DNA of 64,000 nt from Pochonia chlamydosporia 170 (taxonomy: Eukaryota; Ascomycota; Sordariomycetes; Hypocreales; Clavicipitaceae), in NCBI RefSeq assembly GCF_001653235.2, contig NC_035795.1:496001-560000 (forward strand), written 5' to 3'. Positions 34,001 through 45,964 of the stretch are shown here, in pieces. A program made the translations under genes and the position numbers. A model generated the notes under the pieces. That model saw nothing but the letters and a program-made list of their open reading frames with translations. It was not told the DNA's origin and ran no database searches. The number at the start of each line of letters is the position of its first letter. The stretch's first letter is position 1.

Positions 34001-36172
34001 AGCGTCGGCTTCCTGTTGACAGCCACGCCTATCTTCCTACCGGCAGCGGGCTTTACGGCGTTTGAGGAAGCAGATGCGACATCCTTTTCCCTCACAGCAG
34101 AGGCAGCATCGAGCACTTGCTTCAGGAATGGATTTGTGGTAGCCCGAAGGACGGTCATGTGTTCGTCTGGGACAGTATCTCGATTCTTCTCAATGAAGCC
34201 TTCCGACTCGTAAGTGACATCGATAGCGTAGTGGCAAACGGTGAACGCAGATTTGCCAAATCTCGGTTTTTTGAAAAACGAATGCTGCTTGTCGGCCGCA
34301 AAATTGTGGTGAAGCTTGGTCACGAACTGTTCATCAGAGCCCATGGGCAATCTGGACTCCTCATCCAAGAGGGACAAGATGCCCAGCTTTCCTTCAATGA
34401 GATCAATACATGGCTGATTATCAGAGAAATCGATGAAAGTCCAGTCAATCTGTTCTCTGAGATATTCCTCCTGTTCCAGCTTGAACACGTGCTGGTTGAA
34501 CTCTTGCTGCAGCTTCTCGTTGGCATAATTGATACAAAATTGCTCAAAAGAATTCTTGGCAAAATGCTCGAATCCATATATATCCAGAACTCCAATGAAA
34601 GATTTTACCCGGTTGAGTACTTCTTCTGTCGCCAGGCTGTGGTTTATGATGTCTACCAGCCAGTCGAACATACTTGAGTAGATAAATTTCGCAACCGAGT
34701 CACGAACAACAATGGCTTGGGCTTGACTCAAATTGGACGTGATCTTCTCCCCTCTGGTAATGAGCTGCTTCTTAACGATCCACTTGGCGAATTCAGGCGC
34801 ATCCACCCCGAGGATGGCACAGGCTTTCTCGAGTGACGGCTCCGTTGGCGCCAAAACGCTGTCAGTTCTGGATGCTGTGATTTTGACATTACCCAGATGC
34901 AGCAAACCGGCGAGAAGCTTGAAAATATCCTTCTGCTGCATTTCTGAGACGCCAATCGTCTGTAGAGACTTTTTTGTTGCTTCGAATTCAGCCTTGTCAT
35001 CAACACCATCAATAGTAGGGCAATTGCCTTGATTAAGATACTCGAACTGCTCAATAGGCAATATGTCAAGCTCCTTACGTTGGCTGTCGGAGGCACCGGC
35101 GACAAGCTGATAGAAGATATGATAGTTGCGCTCCTTGAGGGGTTGGAAAACGAGTCGTGACCGCTCCAACAAGTAGGTTCTGATCTTGGCCCCGATAATA
35201 TTCGTTTTCTCGTCAAACATAATCTCGATGTATTTTCCAAATCGCGAGGAATTGTCATTTCTCGTCGTTTTAGCATTACCAAATGCTTCCATGATGGGGT
35301 TAGTAGCCAGGATCTGTTCTTCAGTCTCGCTCATAGCTTCAGGGCCACGTTTTGAGCGAGCTCCCGGATTTTCGGGTGACTCTCTAGTCGCGAAGTACCG
35401 CATAATATACTTGGCGCTCACAGTCTTCCCGGCACCAGATTCACCGGACACAACGATGGTCTGGTTCTTGTTGTCTCGAATCATGTCCCTATAGTAAGAT
35501 GAGATTAGTATCTGCCACGTAGCAGAAAAGCAAGACTCCAAATATTCATACATGAAGGCTTCTTCGGCGATCGCGAAGAGATGTGGAGCTTGCGTCGCAC
35601 GTTGCTTGCCAGCGTAAACTTGTACCATCCCAGGGACATATAGAGAATCGACACGAGCAAATGGATTCGTTGCAATGAGAACAATTCCACTGTATGTGTA
35701 GATTTCCTTCTGCAGATATCGAAGCCTGATAGCTTGGAGCACTAGGGGGTTTGTTAGCGGAGGGGACAGAATTTGCACCTTCGGCTTTGCACAGATAGCA
35801 CGGAAGCCGAGCAGATTGCGTACCAGCCGGCTCGTTTAGATGGGATAAATTTGTAAGATCATCGCTAGCTTCGAGCATCGTAGGGTTCATCAAGGGCGGT
35901 AACGTTGGATCATTGCCGCTTTGTAAAGCATCGACGGAAACCTCTATAGTTTTGGTCTTTCCATGAGTGACACAACGGTTAGTCAAGGGACTCAATTCTA
36001 TGCACAATAATGCATGTTAAGGGAATAGATTGCCTACCTCTCCATTATCGAGCTTGAAAACAAGTTTGGCCTTTGAGCCGTCAACATCTTTGCTGACGAG
36101 CTCTGAAGCGACCCAACCCTCGGCAACGTCAGGCTGCCACGCCCTCGTGCCAACATCGTATGTCGATGCCAT
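31003..36172 (-). CDS. MYO2: class V myosin heavy chain
   Basis: Exons 36172-36038, 35956-35824, 35741-35552, 35488-31636, 31564-31491, 31432-31218 and 31160-31003 give 1585 residues (yeast Myo2 has about 1570). The order is: a small N-terminal SH3-like part (WQPDVAEGWVASELVSKD), the motor with P-loop GESGAGKT near residue 165 and LDIYGFEHFAKNSFEQFCIN, about six IQ motifs at roughly 785-920 (for example ILIQKNLRAKYYRRR and VILIQSLWRGKRARRGYKK), a coiled coil to about 1040, and a globular cargo-binding DIL tail (about 1220-1530) with FLGKLLQSNSTPAYSMDN. It walks on actin carrying vesicles, vacuoles and other organelles to the hyphal tip. A 63-base stop-free intron at 35489-35551 must be removed to restore AEEAFMDMIRDNKNQ. 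Confidence 0.96.
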
Positions 36173-38474
36173 GGGAGGAGCTACCAGGCAGAGCGCTGAA
36201 GGAGATTCGGCGAAGAACAGCGCAGCGTGCTGTTAGGGGAGAGAAGAAGTTGGCTTCGTCGATGTTTCTTCGTGAACGGGGGAGGCTCCAAAGGAAGCTC
36301 TTTCAGGAGCAGCTGCGACGCTTTGAGCCACCAGACTGGCAGACAATTAAAGGGGGGCGGGTCCAAAAAGACGGGGCTAGCTCTGAAGGCGGGTAGGGTC
36401 GACAGGTCCCAACCATGAAGTCAAAATGCCAGGGAAAGCGTCCTCAAATAACATGGTTGTACGGAATATCATGCAGCTTTGGCAAATAGAGTCTGGTGCG
36501 CATTTCTTTTTTTATCTTCCAAAGGACGAGCAAAGCGATGGATGAACGTTATTAAGGCTGCGCTTTGGATCGTTATGCGTGTACATGTACCCAAAATTAC
36601 ATCTGCTACTCCGTACTCCCTACAGAATGGTCAAACCACCGATCCGCTCCTGACGCGTTTCCCCATGCCTCCTTCTCCAAAACGGACCCGGCCCAAACGC
36701 ATGAGCTGCCTAATCACCACAAAGGGGTTGGGGTTTGGCCCGATGCTGCGCAACAATACTTGATGCTGAATGTTGACCATTGAAACCCTGACGGTGTGGT
36801 TGACGCAGGAAACTTTAGAAAGTACATATGTAGAGAACTCACTAGCTTCCACTGGTAGAGTCAATGCCATTTGATGCCATCTACCTACCTAGGTAGGTAG
36901 GTAGGCACACGAGATATTTCGACTTCATTCCACTTCCAAGTTTGCAAGTGATCTAAAATTATGAAGCTTCCGCCGAGCCTTCAGTGTGTTAACATACCCT
37001 GGCCATTTCAATGTTTGGTTGTAACGGCAACAGGGCGCTCCCTAATCTCGTGCAAGATAAGGTACGGAAGTCCGTCATATGTACCTGACAACATTGAAGC
37101 CTTATCGCGACTTATCAAACCACATGCGAGAACATACCAGACAATTATAGACTTGTAAATTCGCGACGAAGTTCAGCGCAGAACGGGCTGGTTGTGCCTT
37201 ACTTTACATGTACGTATACAGGCAATAAGTGGCATCCAGTTCGCTTGTCCACTCGCTTGTCCGGGCACTGTTACATGGTGCATATAGCACTCCTGGCACG
37301 TATTTGAGAAACCTTTGAGGCAAGTCAAGTGTAGAAGCTTCATTGGCCTCGGGAGATTGAACATCAAATAGAGGATACAGTGGGCTAGAGTGAATATAGC
37401 CCGAGTCCACCGCCGACTTTACACCAACGCCTCGTCATCAGACAAGTTACATGTTGTATAATGCACTGTGCATCTCGCTCGGTCCGATCGTGCCAAGCCG
37501 GTCATGTAAAATACGACTCAGCCCTGGCCACGCTCCATAGTAGGTATTCGACAACAGTCCAAATAGAAACACCAGGCTCGCAAATTCCGCATTAAAGCAC
37601 ATCAGAACTGAAGACTACAGTGTAACCCTAAATGCGGCGAGCTGATCCCAATCAATGTCCATTATTTGTGTCTTCAACTCGGATTTGTGCCACGCCCAGG
37701 AGATTCACAGGCAAGGGCAGGGCAAGTTGGAACAGGGAGATGCCAAAATACTAAAGTCAAGTAGGAACATTCAATGTTGACGCTCGCAAAGTTGACCAAC
37801 CAACACAGCTGCCTCCTTAAGCTGATCTTTTTCGCTCGCTCTGGGGGCAATGCGCCCAGACATCATATTATCATCCCATGAACATGCGCTATATCTCTAA
37901 TCAGAGAGTCTAGGGACTTGATCCAGGCACTCCAATTTACATTACACAGACCTCACAATCTCAGGTCCCAGCGTCAATTCTGAAACGTACCCCAGCTCTC
38001 ATTCTACGGGCAACAAGCAAGCGACATTGTCAAAGCTGAGACCAAGCTGCTGCAGCATCGGTTCGGATGTCTGACCCGATCAATTTATTTTGACTCTCAA
38101 AATATCAATGATTAATCAATAACCCACCAATAGATATTGATGATTCCAGAAACAGAATGTTTCTCCATAACTACCTCAATTGGGATCCTACGTTCTAGGT
38201 ATTTTGTTCATGTGCGTCCTTTTATTGTTCAATTCATGCCTCCATATTTAAAGTTGTTGTTGAGCTCAACTCTATAATTATGCCAACCATAACACCGATG
38301 TGTCCTTTGCAATCCCAAACGCCGCAAATCCGGAGCTAGCTCCAGGCATAATAGTTTGTGCAGTGCAAGTGTCTGTTTGTGCACCAGAGATCCGTGACCA
38401 TCATCAATTTCAGCACGTTGAGTGCCGTCGTCCAGGTCTATCGATACCCGACCAAATTCCGATCGCCCAGTATT
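36173..38474. other. 2.3 kb spacer without a supported gene
   Basis: Upstream of myosin V and downstream of the phosphoglycerate dehydrogenase. It contains a TACTCCGTAC motif at 36607-36616 and a CCTAGG palindromic tract at 36881-36905. ORFs are all under 100 codons and unconvincing. A non-coding RNA cannot be excluded. Confidence 0.5.
36881..36905. repeat. CCTAGG-centred palindromic tract
   Basis: CTACCTACCTAGGTAGGTAG followed by GTAGG: a near-perfect inverted repeat with four-base periodicity. Confidence 0.85.
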
Positions 38475-40399
38475 CTAATACAACACTCGCGTCATAATGC
38501 AGGCTGATGGTCCCATAGGATTAGGAGCTGGTATAAAAGACATATCAGAGGGTAGAGATACTTACAGCTCAAGGCTTCTAGATTGTCGGTAATGTCTTTG
38601 ATTTCCTCATAGCGAACATTACTGATATCCGCCATCAAGTAGGCAACCTAGTAAACCATGTTAGCGAATTTCTCCAGATGGCTCTCGAGACGGTAACTTA
38701 CATCGCCTTTGCTATCACTGATTTGTTTATCAACATTATGGTCCCCCAGAATCTCGTTTACTGCCGAGAAAATTAGTTCAACATCTCTCGGCCCATATAA
38801 TTCATGGGTGTGCGCATTCCCAGCCCACTTACCCTTTCGCAGAACCCCAGGGACATTGCGGTGAATGTAGATGACCTAAAGAAGAACAAACATTAGCAAA
38901 CAAGGATGCCCTTGTATGCAACTATAGTGTCGCATTGTTGAGAACTTCTTACTCTGGCGTGATTTGGCTCATCCAGTGTGAGTGATCTCAGCTGGGCTTC
39001 AGGCATGTTGACACTTCCCAGAGTGATACCTTGGTTGATGTAACGAACAAGGGCATCGGCGACTTCACACAACGGTTAACAGCATGTCTAAATTGTCACT
39101 ACAGCGGACCTTCTTACCCTCGATGCCAATTGCACGTTGTGCTTCCTCCGTACTACCTCCAATATGTGGAGTGAGAATTATGTTCGTCAAGGAGCGGAGA
39201 TCTTCGGCCCATTGATTTAGGTTGTTGGTGAAATAGTCTCCATTGGCAGCAGGCTCATTGGGGTACACATCAAGGGCCGCTCCTGCAACTTTCCCAGATC
39301 GCATCGCCTTGACCAGAGCAGGGATGTCCACAACAGTGCCTCTGCTGGCGTTTATAAGATACGATCCAATCTTCATCTTTTCGAATTGAGCCGTTGAAAT
39401 CATGCCTCGAGTCTCCGGAAGGTCCGGCACGTGGAGTGTGACGAAATCTGCCTCTTCGAGAAGATTTTCCAAGGTTGGAACCTGGCGAGACGTTCCGAGA
39501 GCCATTAAGGTAACCACGTCATAGTAGATTACATTCATGCCCATGGCTTCCGCGAGAACTGAAAGCTGCGAGCCGATATGGCCGTATCCGACAATGCCTG
39601 CATACATAGAATGTCAGTATTGAAAGATCAGAAAAACATGCTGTATTTCTATAGCTCGGTAGGCGAATATCTAGGTCACCGAGAGGGTAGCAATTTTGGC
39701 TGAGGGACAAATCTCTTACCTAGAGTCTTGCCTCGAATCTCCCAGCACTTTGCGCTGACCTTGTTCCAAGTTCCACGGTGCATTTCATTAGACCGATCTC
39801 CCAGTTGACGGGCAAGGGTGATGATCTCTGCAATTACAAGCTCTGCAACGCTCCGAGAGTTGGCAAAGGGTGAGTTGAAGACCGAAATGCCATGGCGAGC
39901 GGCGTACTCAAGATCAACCTGGTTCGTCCCAATACAAAAGCATCCAACAACTAGAAGATTTTTGGCCTCTCTCAGCACGCGCTCGTTCAATTTTGTCTTC
40001 GATCGGATACCGATGACATGCACGTCACTGCGCAGCTTCGAAGTCAGATACTCGATGTCTTTGATAGGATGTTGCTTGCGCCATGCTTTTGTCGACTTAC
40101 CGAATCTTTGCAATCAGCTGATCTTCAGGGAGAGAGGTTTTTAGTGCCTCCACTTGGTAACCTTGTCCTCGGAGAATCTCTTGGCCGGTAGTGTTCACGT
40201 TCTCTAGTAGGAGGATTTTGATATCTTGAGTATTGAACGGCTTCAGTTGCTTGGGTGCAACCCGATGAGCTAGTGCCCCGCCCCAGCTATTCGGCGGGGA
40301 TTGGAAAGTGATTGTTGGTGAAGTCGACAAATTATTCTGGTCCCAGCTATGGGATACCGTCCTCGACGCAGCCGTATGAATATCGACGGGAGGCGTCAT
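38475..40399 (-). CDS. SER3: D-3-phosphoglycerate dehydrogenase
   Basis: Exons 40399-40101, 40027-39720, 39597-39118, 39062-38953, 38875-38833, 38760-38702, 38647-38566 and 38503-38475 give 469 residues, the length of yeast Ser3. The catalytic part has DVHVIGIRSKTKLNERVL, the NAD-binding GIVGYGHIGSQLSVLAEAM, LINASRGTVVD with the substrate Arg, and ILTPHIGGSTEEAQ with the catalytic His. The C-terminal ACT domain (HARVIYIHRNVPGVLRKVNE, then VAYLMADISNV) gives allosteric control by serine. The enzyme opens serine synthesis from 3-phosphoglycerate. The protein ends ALSSCIMTRVLY from a 29-base last exon. A longer first-intron reading (with DIEYLTSKLR) was rejected because the spliced form joins KIR to DVHVIGI. 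Confidence 0.96.
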
Positions 40400-40572
40400 G
40401 ACGAAATAATTTAACGACAAGAGATCAAAGTCGAGAGGTCAACGGCGAGTGTTGCACTTGTGACGTTTAGACACGAGGGATGGTGGGGTGTGGGATACGC
40501 AATCCAGAGTATTTAAGTAAATTTCCATCTAGTGCCGGGGCATCGGCTTCGACCTGGTTCCTGCAAACATTT

Positions 40573-40596
40573 CAGGTACCTAGGTACTTGGGTACA
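40573..40596. repeat. CCTAGG-centred palindromic tract
   Basis: GTACCTAGGTACTTGGGTAC and flanks. Bases 40576-40596 are identical to 1746-1766. Confidence 0.85.
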
Positions 40597-41012
40597 AGAC
40601 AGTATCGGAAGTACTGAGAAAGCTCGTGGGTGGATGTGCTCACATGCAGACTGGCAAACAAAACCACTGGTTGACTCAATTTCTGGCACTCCGTGGGGTC
40701 CTCCGATTCTGGCGCTACGTCCATATGCATTCGCAGCGGACCAGACAGCTTCCTGCACGTCCATCGGCTAGATATCCCTATTAGGTGTCCAATTGAGGTA
40801 ACTCCTTCAGATAAGACGCCATGCATTAATGATACATTGCAAATACAGTACATCTCCATTCATCAAGTGCCTATCCCTCACCCACGTCAGATACACGCGG
40901 AGGTATTTATTGCGCTCTGCTGAAATGGCATCCTTCGCTGCGGCAATGATAGGCTACGATTGGATGGGCTGAACATTTCACATCATACACATAGGAGCAC
41001 AGGGAGACCTTC

Positions 41013-41033
41013 TCTACCTACTAGGTAGGTAGC
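41013..41033. repeat. CTAGGTAG palindromic tract
   Basis: CTACCTACTAGGTAGGTAGC: an inverted repeat of the same family, with a CTAG centre. Confidence 0.8.
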
Positions 41034-42700
41034 AGGTATCCAGGTGGAAACAGAATGTGCCCTCGGTTTGGCAATGCCGTCTCGTCTGACGGCGGGTTGT
41101 TCAACACTCTACCAGACGAGAGTGATACAATAATAGCACGGCGCCAGCTGCCTCATCTCATCAAAATTGCGGCGACAGTCTGACTCGCGAGCACCGGAGA
41201 AAATTTTTGCGTAGTTGTTGGTGCACTCAATGTTCTGCTTAGGTGCATGTGGTCCCGTCATTGATATCGGGGGCTCCTGGTATCAGAAAGATCCAACCAG
41301 ACTGGACATTTGAACTCGGAGCTTGTGAGGACCCTGACGCATGCAATCTGCTAGTCCCGCCAATGCTGATTTGGATTGACCTCAAACTGCTTTTATGCAC
41401 CTACTCAGGTAGATTCTTACCTATCCCATTTGAGACTATCCTAGACTGCCATCTTCCAGTGACAATGACTCTATGTCCTCCGATGTACGGACCCAGAGGG
41501 AAGTAGACTGGAGCATTGATGGCATGCGCCAAAGCTTCAACAGCCCCCCAAATCTCCATCGGCCCACCTTGACCTTCAAGTTGACGGGACTGGCAACACC
41601 CTGTGAATATGCCAACACCCTTGCTGTTGTTCCGAATTTTAGGCGACTGCTGTGGATTTTGTTGTTTGACACGACCAAAATCCCCAGTCATGTAGTCGTT
41701 TTTCTTTTTACCTTATGCAGTTTGCTTTGACATCTTCATGTCCTACACGGAGGCCCTGGGAATCCGTACCAGCTCACATCCTTCAATGTTATTCCTACTC
41801 CAGCCCCCAATTGTCCCCTGACTGGTATACTTAGAACTTTATGGGCTGCATTACAATGTTGGTTGGGAGGAGGCAACGCTATCCCCTTTTCAGCAGCACC
41901 GCTACCAGTCAAGTTCAAATCCCACTTTTGTCTGCAAGTATCTGCAGCCGCATGCAGCTTGGCAAACCTGAAGCAGGGTCGCCGACGCTGAACGGAATTG
42001 ACGGGGTGTGATCAACCAGATGACGCCGGTGCCTCCTTCAACTTGCCCATTGACATCAATATCGCAGCATGTTAACATCAACCCAGATTTCGTTGGGTGT
42101 GATTGATTGCCCTCCGGAGCGATTCCAACAAGGTGGAGCGACTGCACAATTCAAATGTCCAAATAACACGACGAGAAGCCATCAGCCGGGACCCAGAGAG
42201 TGTGGTATATATATTTACAAAAGAGCGCCAGATCTTATTCAAGTCACCTTTGCGATTGGGGCCCCTCATGCTTTGTTCCTAGATCGAATGCAGGACTTGC
42301 TCTGGCACTGCTAACATATTGGATGGTCTATCTTGTTCAAAAGAGTCAATGTTGCGTGGTGGTCCCTTCTCTTTAAATAAAAGGGTTGACGCATCAAGGT
42401 GCCGTCACGAAATGTCGCGAAGAAAGAAATACATCCGCCAATCCTCTTACGCCATTTTTTGCGTGTCTATGAAATCAATCCAGAGCTCTCAGAACTATTC
42501 CTTGATAAGCTTCCACCATTTGCTGAGCCAGCGTTACACTCCTTATAAACGAAGTTCGTTACAGGTGCGCACGCCGGTCGATATAAATTAATTTCGTCTT
42601 GCGATTGATCCAACCAGTTGCTTCAGACCGGCGGTCAAAGCTATGCTTTAACAAAAAAAAAAGAAAACAAAGAGTACCATTTCCGAAGCAAGTTAGTTGC

Positions 42701-44174
42701 TCAGCTTTGCTTACACTCAGCGGCCTCCTGCTTGGGTTTCCCGGATTCATCCTAGTAGTATATCGTTAGATCTATTTGATGGAGCGGAGAAATTTAGGTG
42801 TGTGGCCTCACCTCTTCGTCGGACTCCTCGTCCTCATCGTGGTCCTCGCTCATGTCGTCCTCGTCCTCATCCTCGTCCTCGTCGAAGTCCTCACCATCCA
42901 GATCATCTTCGTCGAAGTCTTCTTCGAAAGCAAGGGCTTCGCCAGTAAACCAATCAATAGCTCGAGGGATGAGTTTTTCTTTAATATCCTCGCCCAGCTG
43001 ATAATCCAATTCCAGTCGGTCTTCAATATCAGCAACGGCGTCCTCGTCCTCCGGTTCGTCATCGTTGGGGGCTTGTGGTGGCGAGAAGAAATTGAAGAAT
43101 GATTCCGTGGGGACCGTTTTCTTGACAATACGGGTCTGGTTTGTGTCTGCACGGCTGTCAGCAATCAAATTCCACTAGAAGTCGACTTTGTGTCATACTC
43201 TTGTTTCTCTGCTTCTTGGCTTCGACACGGACGGTCAAATCTTGGCCAGCGTGCCATTCAATCTTGTCGCCCTCTGCGTGATCATAGATAAAGTCACCGC
43301 CATAGCCACTTTCGTTCTGGTAAAAGTATGTCTTGGTGATGGACTTGTTAGCGAAGAACTCGTTCTCCGCGAATTCAAAGATGAGACGGAAGCCAGGCTT
43401 GTCGAGATACTCCATGCGAATGTCCGTCAGGTGCTTTAAGGCGGCTTCATCTCGGTCGGTGATCATTTCGGCAAGGGTCGTCTGGTTCTTCATGGCTGAC
43501 AGCCAGAACTCGGGGATTCCAGCAACGTCCTCGGCAACGTCGCTCTGCTTTGGTGCACTTTCGTCAGGAGCTCCTTGGGCCTGGAGCTGTTCGTCCTCGT
43601 TATCCCCAGCCTTGACCTCGTCTTCGGTTGGCTCCGCATTGCCATTGACAATGGCAGCCCGTTTCTCATAAAGCGGTGTGAATTTGGCAAAGTATTTCTT
43701 CTCGAGCTCGAGAACTTCCTTCTGGAACTCGTCTTCGAGCTTGGAGTGCTCTTGCTGGACGCCACGAAGGCCTGCAACTCGGCGACGGACTGCCGGAGGG
43801 AGTGACTCGATATAACCTGAAGAGCGACCAATGAGTGAGCCTAGCCGACCCTGTATCATTTGGACAAGCTTCGGGTTCTGGGCGAAGATGGCAGCGGCAG
43901 CCGCGCGATCCATGTCTTCTGTCGTGACAGTTAGATACCTAGGTATGCAACGAAACTTAATCGATGGTCAAGGGTGGGATTTCTACCTTCTTTGATGCTG
44001 GCCACCCCAGGCTGCTGAGCATGAGAGGAGATGGGCGCATTCGTGGCCGGAGTGTTCTGCGGCGTGCTGGAGGTGGGGTAATTAGCATGATCGAGCCACA
44101 GCTGTGTGTTTGGACTGGAAGGTGACTCACGGAGCCGTCAGATCAGGACGCTTATTTCTAATCGGTTCAGCCAT
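42701..44174 (-). CDS. NAP1: nucleosome assembly protein 1
   Basis: Exons 44174-44131, 44066-43987, 43918-43199, 43146-42812 and 42751-42701 give 409 residues. The NAP fold is clear: [20 protein letters not shown], a long dimerisation helix ([20 protein letters not shown]), [40 protein letters not shown] with KTYFYQ, and [15 protein letters not shown] strongly acidic tail of Asp/Glu runs follows. It chaperones H2A-H2B between cytoplasm and nucleus and assists assembly and bud-site or mitotic control in yeast. The last 17-codon exon ends CKQS, the same CaaX-type end I recall for yeast Nap1, which is farnesylated. A CCTAGG palindrome lies in intron 2. The gene is divergent from the P5B ATPase gene. 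Confidence 0.95.
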
Positions 44175-44737
44175 TTTGCTTGCTGGGCACAAACAAGAAC
44201 ACGACTTGTGTAGTTGGCAAGTGGGTGTTCGAGATGATGGGAGAGCGAGGTTTGCGAATGGAATGAAGGAGATGAAGGAGGGAGAAGGTTGAGGCGAGAA
44301 CCCGCTCTTTTGGTGGTTGGCTAAATTTCGGTGGGGGGGCGATAAACTTGCAAAAAAAAAAATTGGGTGCGGTCTGGTGGGAGACTTCAGGTTGTTGAGC
44401 CTGCCTGTGTCAAATGGTTTTTCCTGGTGAGCGGCCGCCCCTCCTCCCCAAACGAGTGATGCTGGTTGAAGGGAGGAAGGGGGCGCGGCGCCGGTACTTG
44501 CCGTGGCAATCATCCGCACAGTGCCAAAGTTCCGTTTCTGGTGCTCCCAGCTTTCAGTGTTTGGTTTTAGAGACAACCTGCATGCAGATGCATTCGCAGG
44601 CTTCAAACTGGTTCGCATACATGTATGTCCAGTTCAGGCAACCTGCGTTCCAGTGGCTTCTTTCAGGGCACGCGACGATAGTACACGTTAGGTGTCCCAA
44701 AGCAAGGGTTGGGCATTCGGCTTTTGCCAACATACCT

Positions 44738-44765
44738 GCCTACCTACCTAGGTAGGTAGATACCT
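44738..44765. repeat. CCTAGG-centred palindromic tract
   Basis: CCTACCTACCTAGGTAGGTA with short flanks. A second shorter copy is at 44810-44822. Confidence 0.85.
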
Positions 44766-45726
44766 CGATACGTTTCTTGATAGATCATGGGCAGCCTGCT
44801 ATCCAGTTCCTACCTAGGTACGCACATCCTGACCTGCTCTGGGCAGCGCCATGGATGACTCTGGATGACCCTCGGCCCTCTTATCTCGACAGCTGGATGT
44901 CAGTGGCAATGCATTTTTGGTGGCCTGCACTTCCACACTTCGGTGCTTATCGCACGCTTGAACCAGTGTCGCATTCCCATGCGGACATTCTGACGTTGGC
45001 CTCATTGGAGCTGTGTTTCGTACATTTGGCGTCGTCACCGTCGAGCATATCTGGCTATACTATAATCATGGGTGGATTCATGTGTAATAATAACATGTTT
45101 TGTGACTCTTTCGTGTAGGCTGGTTGCACTGCTTTTGAGTGGATAGACATATCGCAAACCCCAACAAGGACAACAGTGAACATCCAAGAGAGAGCCAGCC
45201 ACCAGCTGTGATCACATCACCATTTATTTAATTACCATCCGGGAAACTGTACTAGACGGGGGCCAGGGTGAGATTTCGCTCGTGGATTGGATGTGTCCAC
45301 GCCACAGACAAGAAGCAGCTCCAGAAAAACGGTGTACAAAACGGCGTTGGCACATCGTCTGTAGGGTAGCCGGCCATGCGGGTGACCGAAAACATCACAC
45401 ACGGCAGACCAAACAACATGAGTAGAGTGTGCGATGTTTTCGGTCATCCCTTGCCGGTCAGTCATTCGCCTTGAGGGCAGGGACATAAGTGACTACCTGT
45501 GTACTCCGTACCTACGTAGCCAATGACAAAAATATCAGCGTGCCTGGAACGAGTATCCCGAGACGAAGAAGTGGACAAGAGGCAACAATTTCATCGTTGT
45601 GGCTATGACTTCCACGCTGGGGCCGTCACACATTGAATATTTGTTGTTTCAGAGCAACAGCGGAACTGGGTGCTGGTATGCATGTTGTCAGATCTGGCCG
45701 GACCAATGTATTTATTCGCTGGTGGG

Positions 45727-45750
45727 GTACTAGGTACCTGGGTACCTATA
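45727..45750. repeat. GGTACC/CCTAGG-like palindromic tract
   Basis: Contains GGTACTAGGTACCTGGGTAC, an imperfect inverted repeat of the same family. Confidence 0.75.
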
Positions 45751-45964
45751 GCCTTTCATTCGGTCGGTACCGGCTCCCGGCAGGCGAGTTTAAACCTACC
45801 TCGACAACGAAGCAAAATTATTTCCAACGTTGAGACTGGAGAAATAGCTCCCCCTCGTTCTATTCCTGGCGCTGCAGCCTCATCGTTTATCACCAGTCCA
45901 ATTGAAATCTCGACCCGGACCTCATAGATATGCAACGGGAGCGACCGAGGTGAGAGATTAGGTG

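Larger units (their letters stand above)
40400..42700. other. 2.3 kb spacer without a supported gene
   Basis: It lies upstream of SER3 and downstream of NAP1. It holds CCTAGG-type tracts at 40573-40596 and 41013-41033. The ORFs (up to 96 codons at 41401-41691 on the minus strand) match nothing I know. Confidence 0.5.
44175..45964. other. divergent promoter region of NAP1 and P5B ATPase genes
   Basis: It holds CCTAGG tracts (44738-44765, 44810-44822, 45727-45750) and a TACTCCGTAC motif (45502-45511). An in-frame stretch at about 45829-45927 looks protein-like; see the findings. No complete gene is supported. Confidence 0.5.

Noticed and set aside
40028..40100. Extra coding segment DIEYLTSKLR in phosphoglycerate dehydrogenase
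   Set aside because: It lies in intron 1 in another phase. Removing the whole 73 bases gives the family sequence KIRDVHVIGI.
41401..41691. 96-codon minus-strand ORF in the SER3-NAP1 spacer
   Set aside because: It overlaps an 80-codon ORF in another frame and has no domain and no clear splice partners.
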